Below are positions 26,683-34,239 of a DNA stretch of 64,000 nt, one piece after another. The stretch comes from Sphingomonas prati. GTDB lineage: Bacteria > Pseudomonadota > Alphaproteobacteria > Sphingomonadales > Sphingomonadaceae. Position 1 is the stretch's first letter, and the number at the start of each line of letters is the position of its first letter. The stretch covers positions 248,001-312,000 of the forward strand of contig NZ_BMJP01000001.1 of NCBI RefSeq assembly GCF_014643515.1, given 5' to 3'. The notes beneath the pieces were generated by a model. The model was not told the DNA's origin. It saw nothing but the letters and a program-made list of their open reading frames with translations, and ran no database searches. A program made the translations under genes and the position numbers.

Positions 26683-27890
26683 TGCGCAGGCCCTTCCTGA
26701 ATCGCGGGCGCGGCGGGCGCCGTGGGCGTCGTTGCCGGGCGCGGCAACTGGTTCAGCGGCAGGTAGGACGTGACACCCGGCGTCTCCACCACGGTCTTGT
26801 CGGTCTTGGCCAACACATCCTCCATCGTCTCGTAATACATGCGCTTGCGCGTCACTTCAGGAGCCAGGCGATACTGGTCGTACACCTTGTCGAACGCACC
26901 CGCCTCGCCCTGCGCCTTCGCGGTCAGCTGAAGCGCATAGGCGCGCGCATTGTTGAGGTAGCTCTGCACCTCCTGCTGGGCAGCCGACACGTCCTTGAAC
27001 GCGGCCACGACGGCGGCGGGCGGATCGGCCTGCTTGATCGCGACGCCCTGGATCAGCACGCCGGCCTTGTACCCGTCGAGGATCGCCTGGACACGCTGCT
27101 GCACACGGCCCTCGATCTGGCTGCGCTGCGGCCCGATCGCGTCGTTCAGCGTCACGCGTGCGATCTCGGCCCGCATCGCGCTCTCGGCAACTTCGCGGAT
27201 CGTGTCGTCCGGATCGGCCAGCTCGAACAGGTAAAGTTCCGGATCGCGGATGTTCCAGCGCACCGAATAGGCCAGGTCAATGATGTTCTGGTCGCCGGTT
27301 ACCATCAGGTTCTGCGCACCGCCCGCGGCGGCACCGCTCGTGTCCGACGCGTCGATGTTGATCTCGCGGATTTCGTCGACCGAAACCTTCGTCACGCGAT
27401 CGATCGGCGCGGGCAGCGTGAAGCCGACACCCGGCGACATCGTCGTCACATATTTGCCGAACCGCGTCACCACGCCGCGCTGCTGCGCGCCGACCTGGTG
27501 AAACGACGTCGTCACGATCCACAGCAGCACGATGGCCGCCGCCACCAAAGTCCAGACCTTGCGCCCCTGCGGCGTCGGCAGGCCATTGTTGAATCCCTGC
27601 CGTCCGCGACGGAGCAGTTCGTCGAGCGCGGTCGGCCCGTTCGGCCCCTTGCCGCCATTCCCGCCGCCGGACGGGCGCTTGCGCGGTGGCTGGTCCCACG
27701 GGTTGCGCGGGCCAAGGCCGCCGTCGCCGCCCTTGCCGCCATCACCACCCTTGCCGCCATCACCACCCTTGCCGCCGTCGCCCTTGCCGCCGCCGGAGCC
27801 GCCACCCGGGGCTCCACCGCCCCATGGGCCGCCGCCCGCCTCGTTCAAAAGGCTGCGCCCCGGTATTTGTCCGCCTGCTGTGTCGCTCAT
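26679..27890 (-). CDS. hflK: HflK, FtsH-associated SPFH protein
   Basis: Partner of HflC, 403 aa from ATG 27890. The N-terminal 85 residues are cytoplasmic and Gly/Lys/Asp-rich, with a perfect tandem repeat of KGGDGG (about residues 36-58). One membrane helix (VWTLVAAAIVLLWIVTTSF) and the SPFH domain follow (QQRGVVTRFGKYVTTMSPG, LMVTGDQNIIDLAYSVRWNI). The C-terminal region is helical and ends with a Pro/Ala-rich tail. It is the first gene of the hflK-hflC pair. The divergent mrp gene starts 69 bp away. Confidence 0.95.
   Translation of the reverse strand: MSDTAGGQIPGRSLLNEAGGGPWGGGAPGGGSGGGKGDGGKGGDGGKGGDGGKGGDGGLGPRNPWDQPPRKRPSGGGNGGKGPNGPTALDELLRRGRQGFNNGLPTPQGRKVWTLVAAAIVLLWIVTTSFHQVGAQQRGVVTRFGKYVTTMSPGVGFTLPAPIDRVTKVSVDEIREINIDASDTSGAAAGGAQNLMVTGDQNIIDLAYSVRWNIRDPELYLFELADPDDTIREVAESAMRAEIARVTLNDAIGPQRSQIEGRVQQRVQAILDGYKAGVLIQGVAIKQADPPAAVVAAFKDVSAAQQEVQSYLNNARAYALQLTAKAQGEAGAFDKVYDQYRLAPEVTRKRMYYETMEDVLAKTDKTVVETPGVTSYLPLNQLPRPATTPTAPAAPAIQEGPAQ
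27719..27788. repeat. 18-bp tandem repeat within hflK
   Basis: Units of the form CCGCCATCACCACCCTTG recur in tandem three to four times and encode KGGDGG on the minus strand. Copy-number change would be in frame because the unit is 18 bp. Confidence 0.8.
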
Positions 27891-27959
27891 CCATTCTTTA
27901 TAGGTGTCCGCCCGGGGAAAAACAGTGGCAACGCTGCCTATGGGCCTTATGTCCATCAT

Positions 27960-28985
27960 ATGCAGTCTCCCGCCGATCCCACCGACCGTCTCGCCCACGC
28001 CTTGGATCTGGTCGTCGACCCGGCGTCCGGCCGCGGCCTCATCGCCGCCGCCCGTGCGGCCGCACCGCGCATGACCGGCACGACCGCCAGCGTGATCCTC
28101 GACGTCACCGGCTACAGCGACGCGGACCGCACCGCCGTCGAAGATCACATCCGCGCTGCCCTGCTCGCGGTCCCCGGCGTCGCGACCGTCCGTGTCGCCA
28201 TGACCGCGGAGAAGAAGACCCGCCGCATCATCGCGATCGGCAGCGGCAAGGGCGGCGTCGGCAAGTCCACTTTGTCCGCCAACGTCGCGGTGGCACTTGC
28301 CCGGCGCGGCGTGAAGGTCGGGCTGGTCGATGCGGACATTTACGGCCCGTCGCAGCCGCAACTGATGAACGCCGCAGACCGGAAGGCCACCGCACTCGAC
28401 AAGTGGCTCAACCCGGTGCCCACCGAATACGGCGTCCCGATGCTGTCGATGGGCCAGCTCGTCGAACCCGGCCGCGCGATCGCCTGGCGCGGGCCGATGG
28501 TCGGCGGTGCGCTCGGCCAGCTCGTCGATGCCGACTGGGGCGATATCGACGTCCTGATCCTCGATCTGCCGCCCGGCACCGGCGACGTGCAGCTCAGCAT
28601 GATCTCGAAGCACAAACCGGCCGGCGCGGTCATCGTCTCGACGCCGCAGGACCTGGCGCTGATCGACGCCACCCGGGCGATCGACCTGTTCCGTCAGGCG
28701 TCGGTGCCGCTCATCGGTCTCGTCGAAAACATGTCCGGCTACATCTGCCCGCATTGCGGCGAAGGTTCCGACCCGTTCGGTCGCGGCGGTGCGGAGGCGG
28801 CCGCCGCCTCATTGGCGCTGCCGTTCCTTGGCCGCGTGCCGCTCGACATCGCGATCCGCACCGCGTCCGATGCGGGCACCCCGCCGGCCGCCGGCGACGG
28901 ACCCGAGGCCGCCGCATTCCTGGCCATCGCGGACCGCATCGCCGACTGGCTGACCCAACCGGCGGCGCTCGCGCCCACTATCTGA
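27960..28985 (+). CDS. mrp: Mrp/ApbC-type iron-sulfur cluster carrier P-loop ATPase
   Basis: A 341-aa P-loop NTPase that carries Fe-S clusters to apoproteins. ATG 27960 (MQSPADPTDRLAHALDLVVD) starts an N-terminal MIP18-like domain. The deviant Walker A GSGKGGVGKST is near residues 94-104. DADIYGPSQPQL, ILDLPPGTGDVQLS and the CxxC cluster ligand site in GYICPHCGEGS are present. It is divergent from hflK and followed 11 bp later by a CoA-binding protein gene. Confidence 0.94.
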   Translation: MQSPADPTDRLAHALDLVVDPASGRGLIAAARAAAPRMTGTTASVILDVTGYSDADRTAVEDHIRAALLAVPGVATVRVAMTAEKKTRRIIAIGSGKGGVGKSTLSANVAVALARRGVKVGLVDADIYGPSQPQLMNAADRKATALDKWLNPVPTEYGVPMLSMGQLVEPGRAIAWRGPMVGGALGQLVDADWGDIDVLILDLPPGTGDVQLSMISKHKPAGAVIVSTPQDLALIDATRAIDLFRQASVPLIGLVENMSGYICPHCGEGSDPFGRGGAEAAAASLALPFLGRVPLDIAIRTASDAGTPPAAGDGPEAAAFLAIADRIADWLTQPAALAPTI

Positions 28986-28996
28986 CGGAGACCGGC

Positions 28997-29431
28997 ATGC
29001 CCCTGACATCCAACGACGACATCGCGGCTCTCCTGCGCGAAACCCGCACCATCGCGATGATCGGCGCATCCGACCGCCCGGATCGGCCGAGCTACGGCGT
29101 GGGGCAGTTCCTGACCCACCACGGCTACCGCGTGATCCCCGTCAATCCGCAGATCACCGGCGAACATGTCCACGGCGAATATGTCTGGCGCGAACTGGCG
29201 CAGATCGGCGAGCCGATCGACATGGTCGACATCTTCCGCAAGTCGGCGGACGCCGGCGCCGCGATCGACCAGGCGATCGCCGCCGGTGCGAAATCGGTCT
29301 GGCTGCAACTCGGCGTGCAAGACGATGCCGGCGTTGCCCGTGCCGAAGCGGCTGGGCTGAAGGTCGTCGTCGATCGCTGCCCGAAGATCGAAATCGCGCG
29401 GCTCGGACTGCCACCGGTGTCCGAGACATAA
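28997..29431 (+). CDS. CoA-binding domain protein (YccU family)
   Basis: A 144-aa single-domain Rossmann protein. The start ATG 28997 has GGAG 7 bases upstream. The nucleotide-binding start IAMIGASDRPDRPSYGVGQF, GYRVIPVNPQI and WLQLGVQDDAGVARAEAAGL match the CoA-binding (YccU-like) family. The conserved Cys near the C-terminus is present in VVDRCPKIE. Function is not established for the family. Likely co-transcribed with mrp. Confidence 0.88.
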   Translation: MPLTSNDDIAALLRETRTIAMIGASDRPDRPSYGVGQFLTHHGYRVIPVNPQITGEHVHGEYVWRELAQIGEPIDMVDIFRKSADAGAAIDQAIAAGAKSVWLQLGVQDDAGVARAEAAGLKVVVDRCPKIEIARLGLPPVSET

Positions 29432-29537
29432 TCGTCCTGATATAGGTTGTTACTTGGCGATATTGGTGAACACTTCGTCAATATGGCCCGTTGGGGCATC
29501 TCTTGTGGTGAAACGCCGCATCGGATGGAGACGAACC

Positions 29538-30026
29538 ATGTTCAAGCCCGCACTGATCCTCGCCGCGCTCGTCGCGACTCCCGCCCTTGCCCAGGCACCA
29601 GAGACTCCCGCCACCTTCGTCATGAAGGCCGGCGCCGGCGATCTGTACGAAAAGCAGTCCAGCCAGATCGTCCTGAAATCGACGAAGAATGCCGGTGTGC
29701 GCAAGTTCGCGCAGATGATGATCACCGACCACGGCAAGACGACCGCGACCGTCATGGCCGCCGCCAAGACCGCCGGCATCCGCCCCGCCCCGCCGAAGCT
29801 CGACGCCCCGAAGGCGCAGATAATCGCCGACCTGAACGGTGCCACCGGCCCGGCCCGCGATGCAATGTATCTGCAGCAGCAGGCGACCGCGCATCAGGAA
29901 GCACTCGCGCTGCATCAGGGTTACAGCACGTCCGGCACGCAGCCCGCGCTGAAGGCCGCCGCCACCAAGGCCGTGCCGATCGTCCAGCACCACATCGAAA
30001 TGATTTCGGCCATCAAGCCGAGCTGA
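29538..30026 (+). CDS. DUF4142 periplasmic protein
   Basis: A 162-aa exported protein of the DUF4142 family (ferritin-like four-helix fold). ATG 29538 has GGAG 8 bases upstream. The signal peptide FKPALILAALVATPALAQ is clear. The family core KAGAGDLYEKQSSQIVLK, VRKFAQMMITDHGKTT and QQQATAHQEALALHQGYSTS is visible. Members are often stress-induced in alphaproteobacteria, but their role is not known. Followed by an intrinsic-terminator-like hairpin. Confidence 0.87.
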   Translation: MFKPALILAALVATPALAQAPETPATFVMKAGAGDLYEKQSSQIVLKSTKNAGVRKFAQMMITDHGKTTATVMAAAKTAGIRPAPPKLDAPKAQIIADLNGATGPARDAMYLQQQATAHQEALALHQGYSTSGTQPALKAAATKAVPIVQHHIEMISAIKPS

Positions 30027-30037
30027 TCTTCCCACAA

Positions 30038-30070
30038 GAAACGCCGGGTCGCACAACGACCCGGCGTTTC
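30038..30070 (+). terminator. Terminator hairpin after the DUF4142 gene
   Basis: GAAACGCCGGGTCG and CGACCCGGCGTTTC form a perfect 14-bp stem with a CACAA loop, 11 bp after the stop codon. The stem ends in TTTC, so the T-tract is short. Confidence 0.75.
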
Positions 30071-30085
30071 AACTTACAGACCGTT

Positions 30086-30126
30086 GGTCCTGAGTAGGGA
30101 CTGAGCGAAGTCGAAGGCCGTATCGA
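30086..30126. repeat. Dispersed intergenic repeat-like sequence
   Basis: GGTCCTGAGTAGGGACTGAG and the following CGAAGTCGAAGG resemble an intergenic repeat I associate with sphingomonads. It lies between the terminator at 30070 and the convergent IMPase-family gene. No second copy in the window confirms this. Confidence 0.35.
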
Positions 30127-30154
30127 CGGACCAGTTCGTCGCCGGACGCTGATC

Positions 30155-30184
30155 CTACCGAGCTACCGAGCTACCGAGCTACCG
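30155..30184. repeat. 8-bp tandem repeat spanning the end of the IMPase-family gene
   Basis: CTACCGAG is repeated 3.75 times without error. The repeat covers the TAG stop (30171-30173, minus strand) and the last codons of the gene. A change of one unit would shift the frame at the C-terminus. Confidence 0.85.
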
Positions 30185-30950
30185 CCGCAGTCGCGCGCGG
30201 CCCCAGATGTGCCACCGCCGCGGCATGGATCCCCGGCACCGCCGCGATACACCCGAACGCCTCGCCCTTGGTCGAGTTATAGCGCAGCGGATCACCGAAC
30301 CCGTCGGTCACCACCGCCCCCGCCTCCTGCGCGATCAGCGCGGCGGCCGCGATGTCCCATTCATGTCCCCAGCGCAGCGTCGCGACCAGGTCCGCCTCGT
30401 CCGCCGCCACCATCGCGATCCGGAGCGCGATCGAATTCGGCCGCTCCACCATCGTCAGCTCGCGGTCCGCCCGCGGCAAGGCCTCCGCCGGCGTCCGCGC
30501 ACCCACCAGCTCTGTCCGCCCACCGGCCCGCAACGCCACACCGTTCCGCGTCGCCCCGTGCCCGCGCACCGCCGACCAGCGCTCGCCCCGCACCGGCGCA
30601 TCGAGCACGCCCAACACGACATTCCCGCCCTCGACCAGCGCGATCGACACAGCCCAGCCCGGCCGCCCGCGCAGATAGTCGCGCGTCCCGTCGATCGGAT
30701 CGACCACCCACGTCCGGACCCCCATCAACCGCTCGGCATTGTCGACCGTTTCCTCGGAAAGCCAGCCCGCCTCCGGGTCGATCTCGCGCAGTCGCGCGCG
30801 CACCATCGCATCGACGGCCAGATCGACGTCGCACACCGGGTGGCCGGGCTCCTTCTCCCACCGGTTGTACCCGCCGCCGAAGCTCGCCATGGCGATCCGC
30901 CCGGCCTCCGCCGCGACCTTGGCGACCGCGTCGATCAGCCGGTCAGGCAC
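30171..30950 (-). CDS. Inositol monophosphatase family protein (CysQ-like)
   Basis: Mg2+-dependent phosphatase of 259 aa, either inositol-1-phosphatase or 3'(2'),5'-bisphosphate nucleotidase. Metal-binding motifs are WLSEET (Glu), VVDPIDGTRDYLRGRPGW and EWDIAAAALIAQEAGAVVTD. The start is GTG 30950 (reading MPDRLIDAVAKVAAEAGRIA), overlapping the pmbA stop by 8 bp, so the two are coupled. NSTKGEAFGCIAAVPGIH at the end is usual. Its last codons lie in an 8-bp tandem repeat. Substrate is not decided by sequence. Confidence 0.87.
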   Translation of the reverse strand: MPDRLIDAVAKVAAEAGRIAMASFGGGYNRWEKEPGHPVCDVDLAVDAMVRARLREIDPEAGWLSEETVDNAERLMGVRTWVVDPIDGTRDYLRGRPGWAVSIALVEGGNVVLGVLDAPVRGERWSAVRGHGATRNGVALRAGGRTELVGARTPAEALPRADRELTMVERPNSIALRIAMVAADEADLVATLRWGHEWDIAAAALIAQEAGAVVTDGFGDPLRYNSTKGEAFGCIAAVPGIHAAAVAHLGPRATAAVAR

Positions 30951-32298
30951 CCGCCACCGTCATGCCCTCGATCCGCACCGTCGGCGCGTTGCTTCCGCCG
31001 CGGAACACCAGGTCGGACGCCGGCACAAGTTCGCGGTACATCGTCTTGAGATTGCCCGCGATCGTGATCTCCGCCACCGGCTCCGCCAGCTTGCCGTCGC
31101 GGATCGCGAAGCCCGCCGCACCCCGGCTGTAATCACCGGTCAACCCGTTGACCCCGCTCCCGATCAGCTCGATCACCCACACACCCAGCGCGATGTCCGC
31201 GATCAGTTCCTCGACCGACAACGTCCCCGCCGCCAGATGCAAATTCGTTGTCCCCGCCCCCGGCGACCCGCCGATCCCGCGGCTCGCATGGCCGGTCGGC
31301 TGGATCCCGAGCTGCCGCGCGGACGCGGAGTCGGCGATCCACCCGGTCAGCCGCCCGTCCGCCACGATCTCGCTCCGCGCAGTCGGCAGCCCCTCGCCAT
31401 CGAACGGCCGCGACCGCAGCCCGCGCACTCGGTGCGGATCGTCGATCACGCTGATCCCCGGCGCGAACAGCTGCGTCCCCATCGCGTCCAGCAGGAAACT
31501 CGTCCGCCGCGCGATCGCCGACCCGGTGATCGCGCCGATCAGCGGACCGAGCAGCCCGGCGCTGACCCGCGGATCGAACACCACCGGCATCCGCCCCGAC
31601 GGCAGCTGCACCGGGTTCAGCCGCGCCGTCGCCCGCTCGCCCGCGCGCCGTCCGATCGTGTCGGCCGCCTCCAGGTCCGCCAGATGCCGCGCGCTGTGGC
31701 TGGCATAGTCGCGCTGCATCGCGCCGCCCGCCCCCGCAATCACGCTGGCCGAACAGCCATAGGCCGTCGTAGTGTATTCGCGCGCGAACCCGGTCGAGGT
31801 CGCCAGCGCGATCGTCGCCCGGCTGGCACTCGCCCCCGCGCCCTCGCTGTTCGTGACGCCCGGCAGCGCCCGCGCGATCTCCTCGGCCTCCAGCGCGCGT
31901 GCCTTCAGCTCGGCCGGGCCGGCCCCGCCGCCATCGTCGATATCGACATCGGGCACCGTCCCGGTTGCGAGCAACTCGGCCGGCGCCAGCCCAGCGTTGG
32001 GGTCCTCCGGGGCCTCCCGCGCCATCGCAACCGCCCGCTCGACCAGCGCACGCATCGCATCGGCCGACAGGTCGGATGACGACACGCTCGCCGACCGCCG
32101 CCCGACGAACAGCCGCAACCCGATCTCCTCGCCGTCCGACCGCTGCACATCGTCGAGTTTGCCGAGCCGCACCGACACCTGCGTCGAGGCATCGCGCACA
32201 TAGAGGACGTCGGCACTGTCGGCACCGGCCGCAACGGCATCGGCAACGAGATCGGCGGCACGCGCCGCGGCGGAAGAGGATGTCAGCATGATTGACAT
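30943..32298 (-). CDS. pmbA: TldD/PmbA-family protein, PmbA (TldE) type
   Basis: A 451-aa member of the TldD/PmbA family. It lacks the HExxH zinc motif of TldD, as expected for the PmbA/TldE subunit, which pairs with TldD as a metalloprotease involved in peptide maturation and CcdA degradation. Family segments are VRLGKLDDVQRSDGEEIGLR, VVFDPRVSAGLLGPLIGAI, GLRSRPFDGEGLPTARSEIV and ELIGSGVNGLTGDYSRGAAG. The start may be ATG 32298 or ATG 32289. No tldD is seen in the window. It is downstream of ubiA on the same strand and precedes the IMPase-family gene. Confidence 0.92.
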   Translation of the reverse strand: MSIMLTSSSAAARAADLVADAVAAGADSADVLYVRDASTQVSVRLGKLDDVQRSDGEEIGLRLFVGRRSASVSSSDLSADAMRALVERAVAMAREAPEDPNAGLAPAELLATGTVPDVDIDDGGGAGPAELKARALEAEEIARALPGVTNSEGAGASASRATIALATSTGFAREYTTTAYGCSASVIAGAGGAMQRDYASHSARHLADLEAADTIGRRAGERATARLNPVQLPSGRMPVVFDPRVSAGLLGPLIGAITGSAIARRTSFLLDAMGTQLFAPGISVIDDPHRVRGLRSRPFDGEGLPTARSEIVADGRLTGWIADSASARQLGIQPTGHASRGIGGSPGAGTTNLHLAAGTLSVEELIADIALGVWVIELIGSGVNGLTGDYSRGAAGFAIRDGKLAEPVAEITIAGNLKTMYRELVPASDLVFRGGSNAPTVRIEGMTVAGA

Positions 32299-32336
32299 CT
32301 AGGGCTGCGGCGGCCCCGGCGAAAGGGCCGTCCCGG

Positions 32337-33245
32337 CTAGCGCGCGCTGCCCACCACCAGGCAGGCCAGGAACATCAGCAGCCCGGCAAAGCGGTTCGAC
32401 CGGAACTTCGCCAGCGCATCGCCACCGTCCGCGGGTTTCAGCGACACGACCTGCGCCATCAGATGCAGCGCGACCGGCGCCAGCGCGAGCAACGCCAGCC
32501 CCTGCGGCCGGACCTGCCAGATCGCCACGCACCATGCCGCCACCGCGACGGCATAGAAGATCGCGATCCCCGCCCGCGCGTGGCCGCCGAGCGCCCGCGC
32601 GCTGGACCTTACGCCTGCAATCTGGTCGTCCTCGATATCCTGCAACGCATAGATTGTGTCGTACCCGATTACCCACGCGATCGACCCGGCATAAAGCCAT
32701 ACCAGCGCCGGCGCGAACGTCCCCGTCGCCGCGGGCCACCCCACCAGCGCGGCCCAGCTGAACACGATCCCCAGCCACGCCTGCGGCCACCACGTAATCC
32801 GCTTCATGAACGGATAGGCTGCCACCGCCCCCAGGCTCGCCACCGCGGTGATCGCCGCGGTTAGGTTCAGCTGCATCAGCACGACCAGCCCGACCGCACA
32901 CAGCAGCACCAGCCAGATCCACGCCGCCCGCACCGAAACCTGCCCGCTCGGCAATGGCCGGTTGCGCGTCCGCTCGACCTGCGCATCCAGGTCGCGGTCG
33001 ACGATATCGTTATAGACGCACCCCGCCCCGCGCATCGCGAACGCACCGAGCAGGAACCACAGGATCAGGTCGACCCGCGCCCACCCCGCCCCCGCCAGCG
33101 CGATCGCCCACGCCCCCGGCCAGAACAGCAACCACCCCCCGATCGGCCGATCGAACCGCGCCAGCAACCAGAACGGCCGGATCGCAGCAGGCAGCAACCG
33201 CACGAAACCACGCTGCTCGCTATCGGGGGTAATGTCTGTCGTCAT
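32337..33245 (-). CDS. ubiA: 4-hydroxybenzoate polyprenyltransferase
   Basis: Integral membrane prenyltransferase of ubiquinone synthesis, 302 aa with 8-9 hydrophobic helices. The first Asp-rich motif is NDIVDRDLDAQVERTRNRPL and the second is YDTIYALQDIEDDQ. FDRPIGGWLLFWPGAWAIAL near the N-terminus is characteristic. It is divergent from rsmE, with a long inverted repeat between the two genes, and lies upstream of pmbA. Confidence 0.95.
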   Translation of the reverse strand: MTTDITPDSEQRGFVRLLPAAIRPFWLLARFDRPIGGWLLFWPGAWAIALAGAGWARVDLILWFLLGAFAMRGAGCVYNDIVDRDLDAQVERTRNRPLPSGQVSVRAAWIWLVLLCAVGLVVLMQLNLTAAITAVASLGAVAAYPFMKRITWWPQAWLGIVFSWAALVGWPAATGTFAPALVWLYAGSIAWVIGYDTIYALQDIEDDQIAGVRSSARALGGHARAGIAIFYAVAVAAWCVAIWQVRPQGLALLALAPVALHLMAQVVSLKPADGGDALAKFRSNRFAGLLMFLACLVVGSAR

Positions 33246-33280
33246 TAGGAGGCCTTACCTGTCCGGAAGAGCCGAACAAA

Positions 33281-33401
33281 GCCCCCTCCCCCCCACCGGG
33301 GGGAGGGTACGGTGGGGGGCGTCACTGGGTGAAACGCATGTGGGATAAGTCCCGTCCAGCCTAAGCCCCCCACCGTACCCTCCCCCCGGTGGGAGGAGGG
33401 C
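33281..33401. repeat. Long imperfect inverted repeat between ubiA and rsmE
   Basis: The left arm 33281-33320 (GCCCCCTCCCCCCCACCGGG, then GGGAGGGTACGGTGGGGGGC) is nearly the reverse complement of the right arm 33365-33401 (GCCCCCCACCGTACCCTCCC, then CCCGGTGGGAGGAGGGC). A 44-bp spacer separates them, and each arm is itself palindromic. The core also occurs inside ileS at 14882-14907, so this is a mobile-like palindromic repeat unit. Confidence 0.85.
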
Positions 33402-33446
33402 TCTATGGTCACAGGCGACTCGCCAGAAACCGAAAGCCCCACGCAA

Positions 33447-34184
33447 ATGCCCGCCACCCCAGCCTGGCCCCCCAACACCCTCCCCCGCCTCTTCCTCGAT
33501 CAACCTCTTGCCCAGGACGCCCACCTCACCCTGGACGGCCCGGCAGCCAACTATCTCGGCGCCGTCCTCCGCCTGAAACCCGGCGCACAGGTGAAGCTGT
33601 TCGACGACCGCACCGGCGAATGGCTCGCGGAGATCGTTACCGCCGAACGTCGCGCCGTCACGCTCGCCGTCACCCGCCACCTGCGCGATCGCGAGCCCGT
33701 CCCCGACCTTTGGCTGCTCGCCGCGCCAATCAAGAAGGGCCGCATCGACTGGCTGATGGAGAAGGCCTGTGAACTCGGCGTCGCGCGGATCGTGCCCGTG
33801 CTCACCCGCCGCACGATCGTCGACCGCCTCAACCACGACCGGCTCCGCGCCCACCTGATCGAGGCGGCAGAGCAATGCGGCCGCACCGCGCTGCCCGATC
33901 TCGCCGACCTCACTCCGCTCGACACGCTGCTCAAGGCCTGGCCCGACGACCGCCAGCTGCTGTTCGCCGACGAAACCGGCGGGCAGTCGTTCGGGCAGGC
34001 CGTCCGCCCCGGCCCGGCCGCGATCCTGATCGGACCGGAGGGTGGTTTCACCCCCGAGGAACGCGACTCGATCCGTGCAATCCCAAAAGCCACGGGCGTT
34101 ACGCTCGGCCCCAGAATCCTGCGCGCCGATACCGCGATGGCGGCCGCAGTCGCGCTCTGGATGGCGCACGCCGGGGACTGGTGA
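33447..34184 (+). CDS. rsmE: 16S rRNA m3U1498 methyltransferase
   Basis: SPOUT-class methyltransferase of 245 aa from ATG 33447 (MPATPAWPPNTLPRLFLDQP), the family's usual length. An ATG at 33405 inside the repeat would add 14 residues. The N-terminal PUA-like domain contains LDGPAANYLGAVLRLKPGAQ. The C-terminal knot shows KKGRIDWLMEKACELGVARI, LIGPEGGFTPEE and LGPRILRADTAMAAAVALW, the SAM site. Followed 55 bp later by gshA. Confidence 0.93.
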   Translation: MPATPAWPPNTLPRLFLDQPLAQDAHLTLDGPAANYLGAVLRLKPGAQVKLFDDRTGEWLAEIVTAERRAVTLAVTRHLRDREPVPDLWLLAAPIKKGRIDWLMEKACELGVARIVPVLTRRTIVDRLNHDRLRAHLIEAAEQCGRTALPDLADLTPLDTLLKAWPDDRQLLFADETGGQSFGQAVRPGPAAILIGPEGGFTPEERDSIRAIPKATGVTLGPRILRADTAMAAAVALWMAHAGDW

Positions 34185-34239
34185 CCGACATTAAAATGCT
34201 CGCTGGCGCGCATCCCCGCCCACGCGTAAGGGCGCGTTC

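Noticed and set aside
26679-28754. Extension of hflK upstream to 28754
   Set aside because: The added part overlaps mrp on the other strand, has no homology and lacks a ribosome site; HflK starts at 27890.
33405-33446. rsmE start at ATG 33405
   Set aside because: That ATG lies at the edge of the inverted repeat and adds residues (VTGDSPETESPTQ) outside the family; ATG 33447 gives the usual length.
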